A stretch of DNA of 64,000 nt from Streptomyces sp. NBC_01298. Lineage in GTDB: Bacteria; Actinomycetota; Actinomycetes; Streptomycetales; Streptomycetaceae. A program made the translations under genes and the position numbers. Below the pieces are notes generated by a model. That model was given only the letters and a program-made list of their open reading frames with translations, was not told the origin of the DNA and made no database searches. This document shows positions 9,656 through 17,910 of the stretch, one piece after another (position 1 is the first letter of the stretch; every line of letters starts with the position of its first letter). Location of the stretch: positions 7,688,001 through 7,752,000 of the forward strand of contig NZ_CP108414.1 of assembly GCF_035978755.1 (NCBI RefSeq), in the 5' to 3' direction.

Positions 9656-9673
9656 CATAAGACCGGCGTTATG
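9656..9673. promoter_or_regulatory. Candidate LysR operator dyad
   Basis: CATAA (9656-9660), eight bases, then TTATG (9669-9673) form a dyad about 34 bases before the LysR start, in the 184-base gap between that gene and the divergent metallopeptidase gene. A direct repeat GGACAT...GGACAT sits just to its left. LysR proteins usually bind interrupted dyads in such divergent gaps and control both sides. This assignment is by position only. Confidence 0.35.
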
Positions 9674-9706
9674 GTGCCGGCGCGTGACGCTGCGTACGCT
9701 GCACGG

Positions 9707-10666
9707 ATGCAGCTGGAGTTGAGACATCTGCAAGCCGTCTGCCAGATAGCGGAGACGGGAAGCCTGGGGGGTGCGGCGCGGATACTCGGGGTCTCCCAGC
9801 CGGCGCTCTCCGCCCAGCTGCGCCGGATCGAGCGGGTCACCGGCGGTGAACTCTTCGTCCGGGGCCGCCTCGGGGTCGAACCCACCCCGCTCGGCCAGTT
9901 CGTCCTGGCCAAGGCGCGCCGGGTGCTCAGCGAGATGGACGCCCTCGGCGCGGAGACCCGGGCCCGGACGGCCGACGCACCGCTGCGCCTGGGCTGCATC
10001 CTGCTGGTGCTGATCGACGGGCTGATCGCCCGGCAGGACCTGGTCCTGTCGGGCCGGGAGATCACCGTGGACCTGGAGGACTCGGTGACCGCCCTGGTGC
10101 GGATGCTCGGGGCGGGCCGCTACGACGTCATCGTGTACGGAGAGGTGAACGACCACGAGGTGCCGCTGCCCGCGGGGGTGACGGCCCGCACCCTGGTCCC
10201 CAAGGAGCCCTTCTGCATCCGGATGTCGGCCCGCCACCCGCTGGCCCGGCTGGAGGCCCTGGATCTCGCGGACCTCGCCGACGAGCAGTGGATGACCCTG
10301 GTGGAGGACGACGACGGCGGACCCGAGGCGCTGGTCGAGGCCTGCGCCAAGGCCGGCTTCGTCCCCGCGCTGCGCTACCGGATCACCGACCGCATGATGC
10401 AGTACGACCTGATCTCCGCGGGCCGCGCCGTCTCCCTCAGCCAGCCCACCGCGCCCGCCGTGGCCGGCACCGTGATGCGGCCGCTGATCGGGGCGCCGAT
10501 CACGGGGCGCATCCGGCTCGCCTGGAACCGCTCGGCGGTCTCGGCCCGCCAGGCGGAACTCTTCTACCGTTCCGCCGCCTACGCGTACCTCGCCAATGTG
10601 GACAACAACCCCTTCCACCGGGCGTGGTGGGACGAGCATCCGGAAGCCCATCCGGTCCTCGACTGA
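9707..10666 (+). CDS. LysR-family transcriptional regulator
   Basis: 319 aa. The N-terminal winged HTH is clear: [18 protein letters not shown], then [20 protein letters not shown]. It is followed by the linker helix and a periplasmic-binding-protein-like effector domain ([13 protein letters not shown]..., [10 protein letters not shown]). ATG 9707 is the family-typical start; upstream in-frame sequence lies over the promoter of the divergent peptidase gene. By the usual LysR arrangement it may control that divergent double metallopeptidase, itself, or both. The following sulfatase is 143 bases downstream with its own ribosome binding site. The effector is unknown. Confidence 0.92.
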   Translation: MQLELRHLQAVCQIAETGSLGGAARILGVSQPALSAQLRRIERVTGGELFVRGRLGVEPTPLGQFVLAKARRVLSEMDALGAETRARTADAPLRLGCILLVLIDGLIARQDLVLSGREITVDLEDSVTALVRMLGAGRYDVIVYGEVNDHEVPLPAGVTARTLVPKEPFCIRMSARHPLARLEALDLADLADEQWMTLVEDDDGGPEALVEACAKAGFVPALRYRITDRMMQYDLISAGRAVSLSQPTAPAVAGTVMRPLIGAPITGRIRLAWNRSAVSARQAELFYRSAAYAYLANVDNNPFHRAWWDEHPEAHPVLD

Positions 10667-10809
10667 CGCCGTTCACAGAAGCTGACGTCATTTCATACTC
10701 CGTACATGGAACGGGTATTGGCATCCCTTTACGCTCTCCGCATGGCAGTGGCGGCCACACCATCTTTTGAAGTTGATGGGGCGCCTTCGGAGAGCGGGAG
10801 GAAATACGC

Positions 10810-12210
10810 ATGAGCAAGAGAGTCCGTACGCAGGTCAGCCGGAGAGGCTTCCTCGCCGGCACCGCCGCGGCCGCGGCCGCGGCCACCGTTCCCGCGATCG
10901 GCCAGGCCGCCGCGGCCCCCGGGGCAGCGGCCGCGGGCCGGCCGAACATCCTGCTGATCGTCACCGATGACCAGCCCAAACAGACCGACTGGGCCCTCCA
11001 GAAGACCATCGGCTGGCTCGCCGGACAGGGCGTGAAGTTCAACCACGGACACGTCACCACCCCCCTGTGCGCACCCTCTCGCTCCTCGGTGTTCTCCGGC
11101 CGCTTCGCCCATAACCACGGAGTCCGCAACAACGCCTCCTCGGCGGCCCTGGACCAGAACACCACCGTCCAGCGCTATCTGAAGCAGGCCGGATATCGCA
11201 CGGGTCTCTTCGGCAAATACCTCAATTCCTGGAACATCGCGGACGCGCCCCCGCATTTCGAGGATTTCGCCCTCCTCCAGCCCTCGTACGTGGACGGCAA
11301 GTGGAACGTCAACGGGACGGTCCAGACGATCAACGGCTACACCACGAACGTCATCAAGAACCGGACACTGGGCTTCCTGGACAAGGCGACCACCGACACC
11401 CGGCCCTGGTTCGCCTACGTCACCCCGTACGCCTCGCACGGACCCCGTACGCCCGAGGCCAAGTACGCGGGCGTGCCCGTTCCCGAGTGGAACGGACGCC
11501 CCTCCGTCACCGAGGCCGACCGCAGCGACAAGCCGCCCTACATCCAGGACGCCACCGGCACCCTGGAGGACGGCAAGCGCGTCCGCGCGGAGCAGCTGCG
11601 CGTCCTCCTTTCGGTCGACGACGCCGTCCAGGCCTTCAAGGACAAGCTGGAGGCGATCGGCCAGCTGGACAACACCCTCGTCATCTACATCGGCGACAAC
11701 GGCTTCGGCTGGGCCGACCACGGCTGGACCGCCAAGTCGGTGCCCTACAGCCCCGCCCACGAGGTGCCGTTCTACCTCTCCTGGCCCGCCGGAGGCCTCG
11801 GGGCCGGCACGGTGGACAACCGCATCGTCGCCAACATCGACATTGCGCCCACCATCCTCGACGCCGCGGGGATCACCCCGAACACCCCGCAGGACGGCCG
11901 CTCGCTGCTGAGCTCGTACAGCCGCGACCACCTGCTCGTCGAATGGTGGAAGCAGGGCACCGCCCCCGACCACCGCACCTGGTCCTCCTACGTGGCCAAG
12001 GACAAGCAGTACGTGGAGTACTACAAGCTGTACACCGACGCCAACGGCACGGTGTCCGGCACCGGAGAGGTCACCTTCCGGGAGTACTACGACCTCGCCG
12101 CCGACCCGCACCAGCTGGTCAACAAGCTGTACCAGGCCACCCCGACGCAGGAACGGAACCTGGGCATCCCCGCCCTGGCCGCCCAGCTCGCCGCCGACCG
12201 GGTCGGCTAG
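10810..12210 (+). CDS. Tat-exported sulfatase (formylglycine-dependent)
   Basis: 466 aa. It begins with a twin-arginine signal (QVSRRGFLAGTAAAA) and then the sulfatase fold: NILLIVTDDQ (metal-binding Asp pair), and the modification motif CAPSRSSVFSGR with Cys at about residue 87. In this family that Cys (C-x-P-S-R) is converted to formylglycine, which hydrolyses sulfate esters. Also present are the sulfatase signature GYRTGLFGKYLN, PWFAYVTPYASHGPR, and the C-terminal metal motif IYIGDNGFGWADHGW with K at TAKS. The ribosome binding site is GGGAGGAAA. The formylglycine-generating enzyme follows 77 bases downstream, so maturation and substrate enzyme are paired. The sulfated substrate is unknown. 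Confidence 0.95.
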   Translation: MSKRVRTQVSRRGFLAGTAAAAAAATVPAIGQAAAAPGAAAAGRPNILLIVTDDQPKQTDWALQKTIGWLAGQGVKFNHGHVTTPLCAPSRSSVFSGRFAHNHGVRNNASSAALDQNTTVQRYLKQAGYRTGLFGKYLNSWNIADAPPHFEDFALLQPSYVDGKWNVNGTVQTINGYTTNVIKNRTLGFLDKATTDTRPWFAYVTPYASHGPRTPEAKYAGVPVPEWNGRPSVTEADRSDKPPYIQDATGTLEDGKRVRAEQLRVLLSVDDAVQAFKDKLEAIGQLDNTLVIYIGDNGFGWADHGWTAKSVPYSPAHEVPFYLSWPAGGLGAGTVDNRIVANIDIAPTILDAAGITPNTPQDGRSLLSSYSRDHLLVEWWKQGTAPDHRTWSSYVAKDKQYVEYYKLYTDANGTVSGTGEVTFREYYDLAADPHQLVNKLYQATPTQERNLGIPALAAQLAADRVG

Positions 12211-12220
12211 CCACCAGACC

Positions 12221-12254
12221 TCCGGCCGGGCGCGCCACTGTGTGCCCGGCCGGA
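12221..12254 (+). terminator. Hairpin between sulfatase and FGE genes
   Basis: TCCGGCCGGGC (12221-12231) pairs with GCCCGGCCGGA (12244-12254), an 11-bp perfect stem with a 12-base loop, directly after the sulfatase stop. There is no U-run. It could lower expression of the modifying enzyme relative to the sulfatase, or protect the upstream mRNA end. Confidence 0.55.
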
Positions 12255-12287
12255 CCGCATCCATCCCGCACGTCCACCGGAGCCCTC

Positions 12288-13172
12288 ATGTCCTCCTCCT
12301 GCTGCACTCCGGGCCACGACGCCCCGGCCGGCGCCCTGACCCCGCTCGCCGTGCCCGCCGCGCCCGCGCCCCGGCCCGTACGCGGTCTGCTCGACCTGCC
12401 CGGGGGCCGGTTCCTCATGGGTACCGAGGACGCGGACGGGTTTCCGGCGGACGGGGAGGGCCCGGTCAGGGAGGTTGCCGTGGATCCCTTCCGGATCGCG
12501 CCGACCACGGTGACCAACGCCCAGTACGCCACCTTCGTCAAGGCCACCGGACACGTCACGGAGGCGGAGGAGTTCGGGTTCTCCTTCGTCTTCGCGGGGC
12601 TGCTCGTCGGCGAACTCGCCGCCACCGCGCCCGCCGTGGAGGGGGTCCCGTGGTGGCGGGCGGTGTCCGGAGCCGACTGGAAGCATCCCGAAGGGCCCGG
12701 GACCTCCATCGCCTCCCGGCAGAACCACCCCGTCGTCCACGTCTCCTGGAACGACGCGAGCGCCTACTGCGCCTGGTCGGGCACCAGGCTGCCCACCGAG
12801 GCGGAGTGGGAGTACGCGGCCCGCGGCGGCCTGGAGCGGCGCCGCTACCCCTGGGGGGACGAACTCGCCCCGGGCGGGCGGACGATGCTGAACATCTGGC
12901 AGGGCGAGTTCCCCGACGGCCCCACCGGACCGCAGCTGGGCACCGTGCCCGTGAAGTCGTACCGGCCCAACGGTCACGGTCTCTACAACACGGTGGGCAA
13001 CGTGTGGGAGTGGAGCGCGGACCCCTTCGCCCCGGGGCACCCGTCGCGGGCGATGCGCGGCGGATCCTTCCTCTGCCACGACTCGTACTGCAACCGCTAC
13101 CGGGTCGCGGCCCGCAGCTCCAACACCCCGGACAGCTCCACCTCCAACATCGGCTTCCGTGTAGCCGCCTGA
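12288..13172 (+). CDS. Formylglycine-generating enzyme (SUMF1/FGE family)
   Basis: 294 aa. It oxidises the active-site Cys of sulfatases to formylglycine before export. The whole SUMF1 fold is recognisable: PGGRFLMGTED, TVTNAQYATFVKATGH, HPVVHVSWNDASAYCAWSG, RLPTEAEWEYAARGG, YPWGDEL, NTVGNVWEWSAD and MRGGSFLCHDSYCNRYRVAAR. The two copper-binding/catalytic cysteines of the C-x4-C pair are at about residues 263 and 268. The gene lies directly after a CxPSR-type sulfatase, its expected substrate. ATG 12288 fits the family; the open frame upstream crosses the sulfatase gene and is not used. The stop lies within a dyad shared with the convergent TetR gene. Confidence 0.95.
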   Translation: MSSSCCTPGHDAPAGALTPLAVPAAPAPRPVRGLLDLPGGRFLMGTEDADGFPADGEGPVREVAVDPFRIAPTTVTNAQYATFVKATGHVTEAEEFGFSFVFAGLLVGELAATAPAVEGVPWWRAVSGADWKHPEGPGTSIASRQNHPVVHVSWNDASAYCAWSGTRLPTEAEWEYAARGGLERRRYPWGDELAPGGRTMLNIWQGEFPDGPTGPQLGTVPVKSYRPNGHGLYNTVGNVWEWSADPFAPGHPSRAMRGGSFLCHDSYCNRYRVAARSSNTPDSSTSNIGFRVAA

Positions 13173-13187
13173 GTGCTCGTCAGGCGG
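13165..13187. terminator. Bidirectional hairpin spanning two convergent stop codons
   Basis: CCGCCTGA (13165-13172) and TCAGGCGG (13180-13187) form an 8-bp dyad with a 7-base loop. The left arm contains the TGA of the FGE gene and the right arm, read on the minus strand, the TGA of the TetR gene. One symmetrical element therefore ends both reading frames and probably both transcripts. Confidence 0.6.
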
Positions 13188-13776
13188 GAACCACGAGTCC
13201 GGCCACGTGGTCGGTGACCATGTCGAGGATCTCGGCAGCGGCCTCGTCGTCGCCGAGGACCAGGAAGCTCAGAGTGACCCCGTCCGTCATGGCCGCCAGA
13301 TAGCGGGCCAGCACGGACACCGGCACGCTCAGCTCGAACGGGGTGATCCGGCGCAGCTCTTCGAGCAGCTCGGTGTACGTGTCGCAGTAGGACTCGTACT
13401 GCTTGCGCGCCAGGTGCCCGAACTCCGGCCGGCGCAGCGCGTACTGGGTGAGCTCGTAGGTGAGCATGTGGGCGCCGGGGCTGGCCGCCACGTGGTCCCA
13501 GTAGGCCTGGAAACCGGCCCGGATGGTCTCGCGCAGCGTCGGCCTCGGCACGATCGCGGCCTTCACGAGGGTGACGTAGTGCGCGGTGATGGTCTCGATG
13601 ACCGACTCCAGCAGTGCCTGCTTGGAGTCGAAGCAGTAGTGGAAGACGCTCAGGGAGACGCCCGCCTCGGCGGCGATGGAGCGGGTCGTGGTCCTGGACA
13701 CCCCGTCGCGGGTCATCGCGCGGATCGCTGCCTCCGTCAGCTGCGTACGACGGTCGGTCAACGCCATCCGGGCCAT
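13180..13776 (-). CDS. TetR-family transcriptional regulator
   Basis: 198 aa. The N-terminal HTH reads LTEAAIRAMTRDGVSRTTTRSIAAEAGVS, then SVFHYCFDSKQALL, the usual TetR recognition helix (with F-HYCF in place of Y-YHF). A C-terminal all-helical ligand and dimerisation domain follows. The start at 13776 is chosen because a GGGGGA site precedes it by 8 bases; longer in-frame starts run over a terminator hairpin. The target may be the neighbouring amidohydrolase gene or a distant locus. The ligand is unknown. Confidence 0.92.
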   Translation of the reverse strand: MARMALTDRRTQLTEAAIRAMTRDGVSRTTTRSIAAEAGVSLSVFHYCFDSKQALLESVIETITAHYVTLVKAAIVPRPTLRETIRAGFQAYWDHVAASPGAHMLTYELTQYALRRPEFGHLARKQYESYCDTYTELLEELRRITPFELSVPVSVLARYLAAMTDGVTLSFLVLGDDEAAAEILDMVTDHVAGLVVPA

Positions 13777-13808
13777 GGATCGGGTCCCCCTTCGTTCCGG
13801 TGCCGCTC

Positions 13809-13853
13809 CGAGGGGGTGTCCGGGAGCCGGCCTGCTCCCGGACACCCCCCTCG
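13809..13853 (-). terminator. Strong terminator after the amidohydrolase/discoidin gene
   Basis: The arms around 13809-13827 and 13834-13853 (GTGTCCGGGAGC pairing with GCTCCCGGACAC, extended by G/C runs with one bulge) make a stem of about 19 bp with a 6-base loop. It starts only a few bases past the stop codon at 13860 of the minus-strand gene and lies before the TetR gene, isolating the two. Confidence 0.75.
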
Positions 13854-13859
13854 ACGCCG

Positions 13860-15980
13860 TCAGCTGCTGTATACGCCGACTTCATGCAGGGAGTAACCCC
13901 ATTGCGTGCCGCGTCCCGCTCCGTGGACGCGTACGTAACGGGCCGGAACTCCGGCGAACCTCGCCGTGTCCACCCCGCCGTCACCCTCGGCCGTGGACCA
14001 GGCCGTCTTCCAGTCCGTCCCGTCCGTGGAGACCTCGATGCGGTACGAACGCCCGTACGCGGCCTCCCAGTCCAGGGTGACCCGCCTCACCAGCTCCTGC
14101 GAGCCGAGGTCCACCTGCAGCCACTGGTCGTCGTTCCACTCGCTCGCCCAGCGGCTGCCCCGGTTGCCGTCGAAGGCGAGGCCGGGCGCGAAGCTGACGA
14201 AGGGGTTCCACCATTCGGACGTGCTGGCGGAGGAGGGCCGGCCCGCGGCGAGGTTCACGCCGGCCTTGTGCTGCTCCGACGCGCCCCAGGTGCGCAGGTA
14301 GGACTCGGCGCCCTTGAACAGGTCGTCCACCACGCCCTGTCCGCCGGTGAGCCGGATGTCCTCGATCCAGTCGGGCACCAGGCCGTAGTGCGAGGCGCCG
14401 TCGGTGTTGAGGTCCCAAGTGCGCTGGCCGGTGGTCTGCTTGTCGATGACGGACCCGCCGTCGGTGCTGCGGAAGGGGTAGGTGACCGGGTTCGGGGTGT
14501 TGGCCCCGCGCGGGCCGGGCCAGCCGCCGACGCCGTTCATGTCGGTGCCGTAGCCGTAGCCGACGTTGTACTTCTCGCGCAGGGCGTCCGTGCGCTTGGC
14601 TTCCGCGCTGAAGCCCTCGGAGCCGCCCATGTACGCGGCGGCGAAGCCGCCGAGCTTGTAGAGCCGCTCCATCCAGCCGAGGTCCATCCAGCTGTGCGAG
14701 GAGATCACGCCCGGGTAGTTCTCGGTCTCCATGATGTCGAAGGCCTGGCCGGCCGCCTTGACGCTCATGTGGTCGAGCTCGAGCATCATCTTGCGCTTCA
14801 TCATGCCGCGCACCGCGTAGTCACCGAGGTCGGTGAGGCCGCGGGTGTTGCACTGGGCGCCCGAGGCGTACGAGGGCACGCTCACGCCCGCCGGAAGCTG
14901 CTTCTCCGCCGAAGCCGCGGGGGCCAGGCCGATCGGGTTGTCGTGCTGCGGGCCGGTGCACGCTTCCGTCTTCCAGAAGGTGCCGGTCGACAGGAACTGC
15001 CCGACGTTGATGGCCGTTCCCAGGGCGCCCTCGTCGAAGCGGACCCCGCACAGGGCGTTGTCGAACTTGTGGCACAGGAACATGCTGCGCACGCCGAGGT
15101 TGTACAGCTCGTCGAGGCCGCGGTCGATGTCCGCCTTGCCGCACTGGGCGACGTCCAGGATCTGCTTGCAGCCGAAGGGCTCGGAGGTCTCCACACCGAG
15201 GACCACGGCCAGCTTGCCCTGCTTGATCACCTCGCGGGCCTGGGCGGAGTCGGTGACGATGCGGAACCAGCCCTTGCCGGCGCCGCCGTACATCTTGTCG
15301 ACGAAGGCCTGCATGTCGTAGGTCTTCTTCGCCTCCAGCCGGATGGCGGTCATCTCGTCGCAGCCGCGGTCCTTGAAGAAGTAGACCGAGCAGATCACCC
15401 CGTTGGTGACGAGGTCGTTGACCAGGACGCGCTGGCCGCCGCGCCAGGCGCGCTCGATCCAGGCGTAGTAGTTCTGCTGGTGGGTCAGCGAGTCGTGGGC
15501 GGGCCAGTCCTTGAAGGTGGGCCAGCCGTCGGGGTCGTGCTTGCCGTCGCCGCCCTTGGTGATGAAGTCGAAGATCGCCAGGCTGCCGTCCGGGTAGTGC
15601 TCGGGACAGTCCTTGAGCGCGTCGGCGATCCCGGTGTCGGAGAACGGCTTCCCGCAGATCAGCCGGCCGCCGAAGCCCTCGTTGGACATGATGTGGTCGT
15701 GCGCGTCGACGAAGCCCCGGACGTTGCCCTGGGCGTCGGTGCCCTTGAAGGGCTCACCGGTCACGTTGATCTGGGAGTCGGGCGCGGGCCGTGCGGTCGG
15801 GTTCCACCAGCCGTTGTCGGCCGCCGCCCCGGGCACCGGGCCCAGCGTGAGGGCGAGCAGGCCGAGGAGCAGGGACAGGACCGCGAACGGCCTGCGCCGC
15901 GGGCGGGGGCGCGGTTCCGGTCGTTGCCTTCGTGGTGCTCTGTCTTCTTGGCGTGCTCGGCGTTCTGGGGTCATGGCCAC
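13860..15980 (-). CDS. Secreted amidohydrolase/dipeptidase-like protein with C-terminal discoidin domain
   Basis: 706 aa. An Arg-rich N-terminus leads into a signal helix (FAVLSLLLGLLALTLG, cleavage near PGAAADN). The catalytic part has the TIM-barrel metal motif DAHDHIMS, VVLGVETSEP, GVRSMFLCHKFDNALCG, LELDHMSVKAAG and GVISSHSWMD. This HxH...H/D pattern recalls M19 renal dipeptidases and related amidohydrolases, though the overall sequence is remote. About 130 C-terminal residues form an F5/8-type C (discoidin) domain (NLAAGRPSSAS, LAFDGNRGSRWASEWNDDQWLQVDLG, RVHGAGRGTQWGYSLHEVGVY) likely to bind carbohydrate. The start is GTG 15980 (GAGGA 8 bases before) or ATG 15974. The AraC gene lies upstream on the same strand. 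Confidence 0.85.
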   Translation of the reverse strand: MAMTPERRARQEDRAPRRQRPEPRPRPRRRPFAVLSLLLGLLALTLGPVPGAAADNGWWNPTARPAPDSQINVTGEPFKGTDAQGNVRGFVDAHDHIMSNEGFGGRLICGKPFSDTGIADALKDCPEHYPDGSLAIFDFITKGGDGKHDPDGWPTFKDWPAHDSLTHQQNYYAWIERAWRGGQRVLVNDLVTNGVICSVYFFKDRGCDEMTAIRLEAKKTYDMQAFVDKMYGGAGKGWFRIVTDSAQAREVIKQGKLAVVLGVETSEPFGCKQILDVAQCGKADIDRGLDELYNLGVRSMFLCHKFDNALCGVRFDEGALGTAINVGQFLSTGTFWKTEACTGPQHDNPIGLAPAASAEKQLPAGVSVPSYASGAQCNTRGLTDLGDYAVRGMMKRKMMLELDHMSVKAAGQAFDIMETENYPGVISSHSWMDLGWMERLYKLGGFAAAYMGGSEGFSAEAKRTDALREKYNVGYGYGTDMNGVGGWPGPRGANTPNPVTYPFRSTDGGSVIDKQTTGQRTWDLNTDGASHYGLVPDWIEDIRLTGGQGVVDDLFKGAESYLRTWGASEQHKAGVNLAAGRPSSASTSEWWNPFVSFAPGLAFDGNRGSRWASEWNDDQWLQVDLGSQELVRRVTLDWEAAYGRSYRIEVSTDGTDWKTAWSTAEGDGGVDTARFAGVPARYVRVHGAGRGTQWGYSLHEVGVYSS

Positions 15981-16084
15981 TACTCACGTCCTCGGTCGGC
16001 GGAGGGCGCGGTCGAGGACACGGTCCACCGGAGGCGTGGCAGCCCTGGCACCTGTTTGTCATGTCCCGCGCAAGCATTGGGTCG

Positions 16085-16113
16085 AGAATCGCTACTGCCG
16101 GGTACAGAGTCAA
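16085..16113 (-). promoter_or_regulatory. Candidate sigma70-type promoter of the amidohydrolase gene
   Basis: Read on the minus strand, TTGACT (16108-16113) and GATTCT (16085-16090) are separated by exactly 17 bases. They lie about 105 bases before the amidohydrolase start, in the 189-base gap after the AraC gene. The -35 is close to consensus and the -10 weaker. Confidence 0.35.
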
Positions 16114-16169
16114 GAGTCCGGGTCAGATGACCTGATGGATCGTCACCCTAGTGGCACGGCGGGCCCACG

Positions 16170-16988
16170 TCAGCGGGATGCGGAGAACCGGCCGTAGCGC
16201 CCGGGGGTGGTGCCGACGACGCGCTTGAAGTGCCGGGTGAAGTGCGACTGGTCGTAGAAGCCCGCCGCGACCGCGACCTCGGCGGCCGGGCGGCCGTCCA
16301 GGAGCAGCCGGCGGGCCAGGGCGATCCGGCGCGAGACGAGGTACTGGTGCGGGGCGATGCCGAAGGCCCCGCTGAACGCGCGCACCAGATGGGCGGGGTG
16401 GGCCCGGAGCAGGCCGGCCGCCTCGTCCAGGGACAGGCCGTCGGGCGCCCGCTCGTCCAGCAGCTCGCGCAGGCTCCGCGCGAGACCGGGGCCGGGGCCG
16501 GACCGTGCGGCCGGGGTGCCCGGGAGTTCGAGGCGGGGCCGGAGCAGCGTGCGCAGCCGCTCGCCGATCAGGGCCAGCCGGCTCTCCGCCTCGAACTCGT
16601 CACCGGGGGCCGCAAGGACCCGGTGGAGCTGCCCGACGCGGCGGCGCAGTACGGGGTCGGTGAGGTCGGGGCCGTCCACGGCGGCGCCGATGAGGCGCTC
16701 GTCCAGCAGGGTCGTGTCGAGGTAGACCACGCGTTTTCGGAACCCGTGCGGGGTCGCGGCCGAGCCGTTGTGCGGAACCTGGGGCGGGAGCAGGCTCACG
16801 GTGCCGCCCGGGGCGCCGCGGCGGTGGCGGTCCAGGTCGTAGCGGATGGCGCCGTCGTCGACGATCAGCAGGGTCCACGCGTCGTGGACGTGCATGGGGT
16901 AGGCGTGGGCGGTGAAGCGGGCGTGGAACACCTCGACGACCCCCGCGACCCGCGGACGCCAGGCCGAGACCTCCTGCTGGGGCTGCAC
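16170..16988 (-). CDS. AraC-family transcriptional regulator
   Basis: About 272 aa. The N-terminal cupin sensor (HARFTAHAYPMHVHDAWTLLIVDDGAIRYDLDRH; LLPPQVPHNG) is followed by a C-terminal double HTH of the AraC/XylS type (LSLDEAAGLLRAHPAHLVRAFSGAFGIAPHQYL; AEVAVAAGFYDQSHFTRHFKRVVGTTPGRYGR). GTG 16988 (VQPQQEVSAW...) is preferred; TTG 17003 is a possible longer start. It is divergent from a DUF2000 gene 49 bases away. This AraC/DUF2000 pairing recurs in actinobacteria, so it probably controls that gene. Confidence 0.9.
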   Translation of the reverse strand: MQPQQEVSAWRPRVAGVVEVFHARFTAHAYPMHVHDAWTLLIVDDGAIRYDLDRHRRGAPGGTVSLLPPQVPHNGSAATPHGFRKRVVYLDTTLLDERLIGAAVDGPDLTDPVLRRRVGQLHRVLAAPGDEFEAESRLALIGERLRTLLRPRLELPGTPAARSGPGPGLARSLRELLDERAPDGLSLDEAAGLLRAHPAHLVRAFSGAFGIAPHQYLVSRRIALARRLLLDGRPAAEVAVAAGFYDQSHFTRHFKRVVGTTPGRYGRFSASR

Positions 16989-17037
16989 GCAAAGAACGTA
17001 CAAGACCGTGCGCGGGGACGCCCGGCAGTCTCAGGGC

Positions 17038-17514
17038 ATGAGCGACGAGAAGAAGATCGAGAAGCAGGACGGACGGGGCGAGCGGCCCGGCGCGGACGGG
17101 CCCGTGCGGTTCGACACCAAGATCGCGGTGCTGCTGCGCGAGGACCTGGAGACCTGGCAGCGGCTGAACGTCACCGCGTTCCTCGTCAGCGGGCTCGGTA
17201 CGGCGCTCCCCGAGGTGGTCGGCGAGCCGTACGAGGACGCCGACGGGACCTCCTACCTGCCGATGTTCCGCCAGCCCGTACTGGTCTTCGAGGGCGGGAA
17301 GGAGACGGTGACGGCGGCGCACGCGCGGGCGGTGGGACGCGGCCTGGCGACGGCGGTGTTCACCTCGGACCTGTTCGGCACGGGCCACGACCGGGCCAAC
17401 CGGGCGGCCGTGGCGGCGGTGGGGAAGGATCACCTGGACTTGGTCGGGATCGCCGTCCACGGGGCGCGCAACGCGGTGGACAAGGTGCTCAAGGGGGCCC
17501 GCATGCACCGGTGA
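17038..17514 (+). CDS. DUF2000 family protein
   Basis: 158 aa, cytosolic. After a charged N-terminus (MSDEKKIEKQDGR) the DUF2000 domain is recognisable: FDTKIAVLLREDLETWQRLNVTAFLVSGLG, YLPMFRQPVLVFEG, TAVFTSDLFGTGHDRANRAAV, LVGIAVHGARNAVDKVLKGARMHR. The fold is related to peptidyl-tRNA hydrolase 2, but the role of the family is not established. It starts 49 bases from the divergent AraC regulator, which likely controls it. Confidence 0.85.
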   Translation: MSDEKKIEKQDGRGERPGADGPVRFDTKIAVLLREDLETWQRLNVTAFLVSGLGTALPEVVGEPYEDADGTSYLPMFRQPVLVFEGGKETVTAAHARAVGRGLATAVFTSDLFGTGHDRANRAAVAAVGKDHLDLVGIAVHGARNAVDKVLKGARMHR

Positions 17515-17910
17515 GTGACCCGCGAGCCGAACCGGTGGCGGGATGCCGTTTCGGCCACCCGGTGGTCGGGCAAGGTCGCTGCGGCGCGGCCCGCCGGGGG
17601 TCCCGGGACCCGGCGCGGGAGCCCCGCCCCGTGCTGTGCGGCGCCCTTCCGTCGCCAGGTCCTGAGCCCCTTCGTGGCGATTCTGTGGAGGTCGCCCGGG
17701 GACCGTTCACGGCCCGATCCCCGGCACCGCTGGGGAATCGCGCCATCGGGCGCGAAACACGCCTCCGCCGCCCGTTCACGTGCTCTCCGTTTCTGCTTCA
17801 CCGATCCGTGTGTCCCAGAGCCCTACGCCCCGTGGATTGTCATGCCCGCGGCCATGGGTGGGTGGCCGTTTTCCGGCCACGCACGGCTTGTGGGGAAGGG
17901 GGGCGGTCCG
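17515..17910. other. 396-base gap upstream of the Pst-like operon
   Basis: No gene is supported here. The frame of the downstream gene is open through this stretch, but its codon use and composition look non-coding. It contains the promoter region of the operon starting at 17911, including a candidate PHO box, and GC-rich short dyads after the DUF2000 stop. Confidence 0.5.
17774..17806 (+). promoter_or_regulatory. Candidate PHO box (PhoP site) upstream of the Pst-like operon
   Basis: Three consecutive 11-base units can be read: GTTCACGTGCT (17774), CTCCGTTTCTG (17785) and CTTCACCGATC (17796). Units 1 and 3 resemble the GTTCACC-type direct repeats bound by PhoP in Streptomyces, and the spacing (22 bases) is in phase. 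The middle unit matches poorly. A further GTTCACGG lies at 17705, out of phase. It is about 105 bases before the first gene of the operon. Confidence 0.3.

Noticed and set aside
5959..9660. A 1233-codon open frame on the plus strand opposite the double metallopeptidase gene
   Set aside because: Low-complexity Gly/Val/Arg product without domains; the opposite strand has intact HEYGH and M28 motifs.
9523..10065. An upstream extension of the metallopeptidase frame
   Set aside because: It lies over the promoter region and the LysR gene, would put ~180 residues before a clear signal peptide, and a good ribosome binding site precedes TTG 9522.
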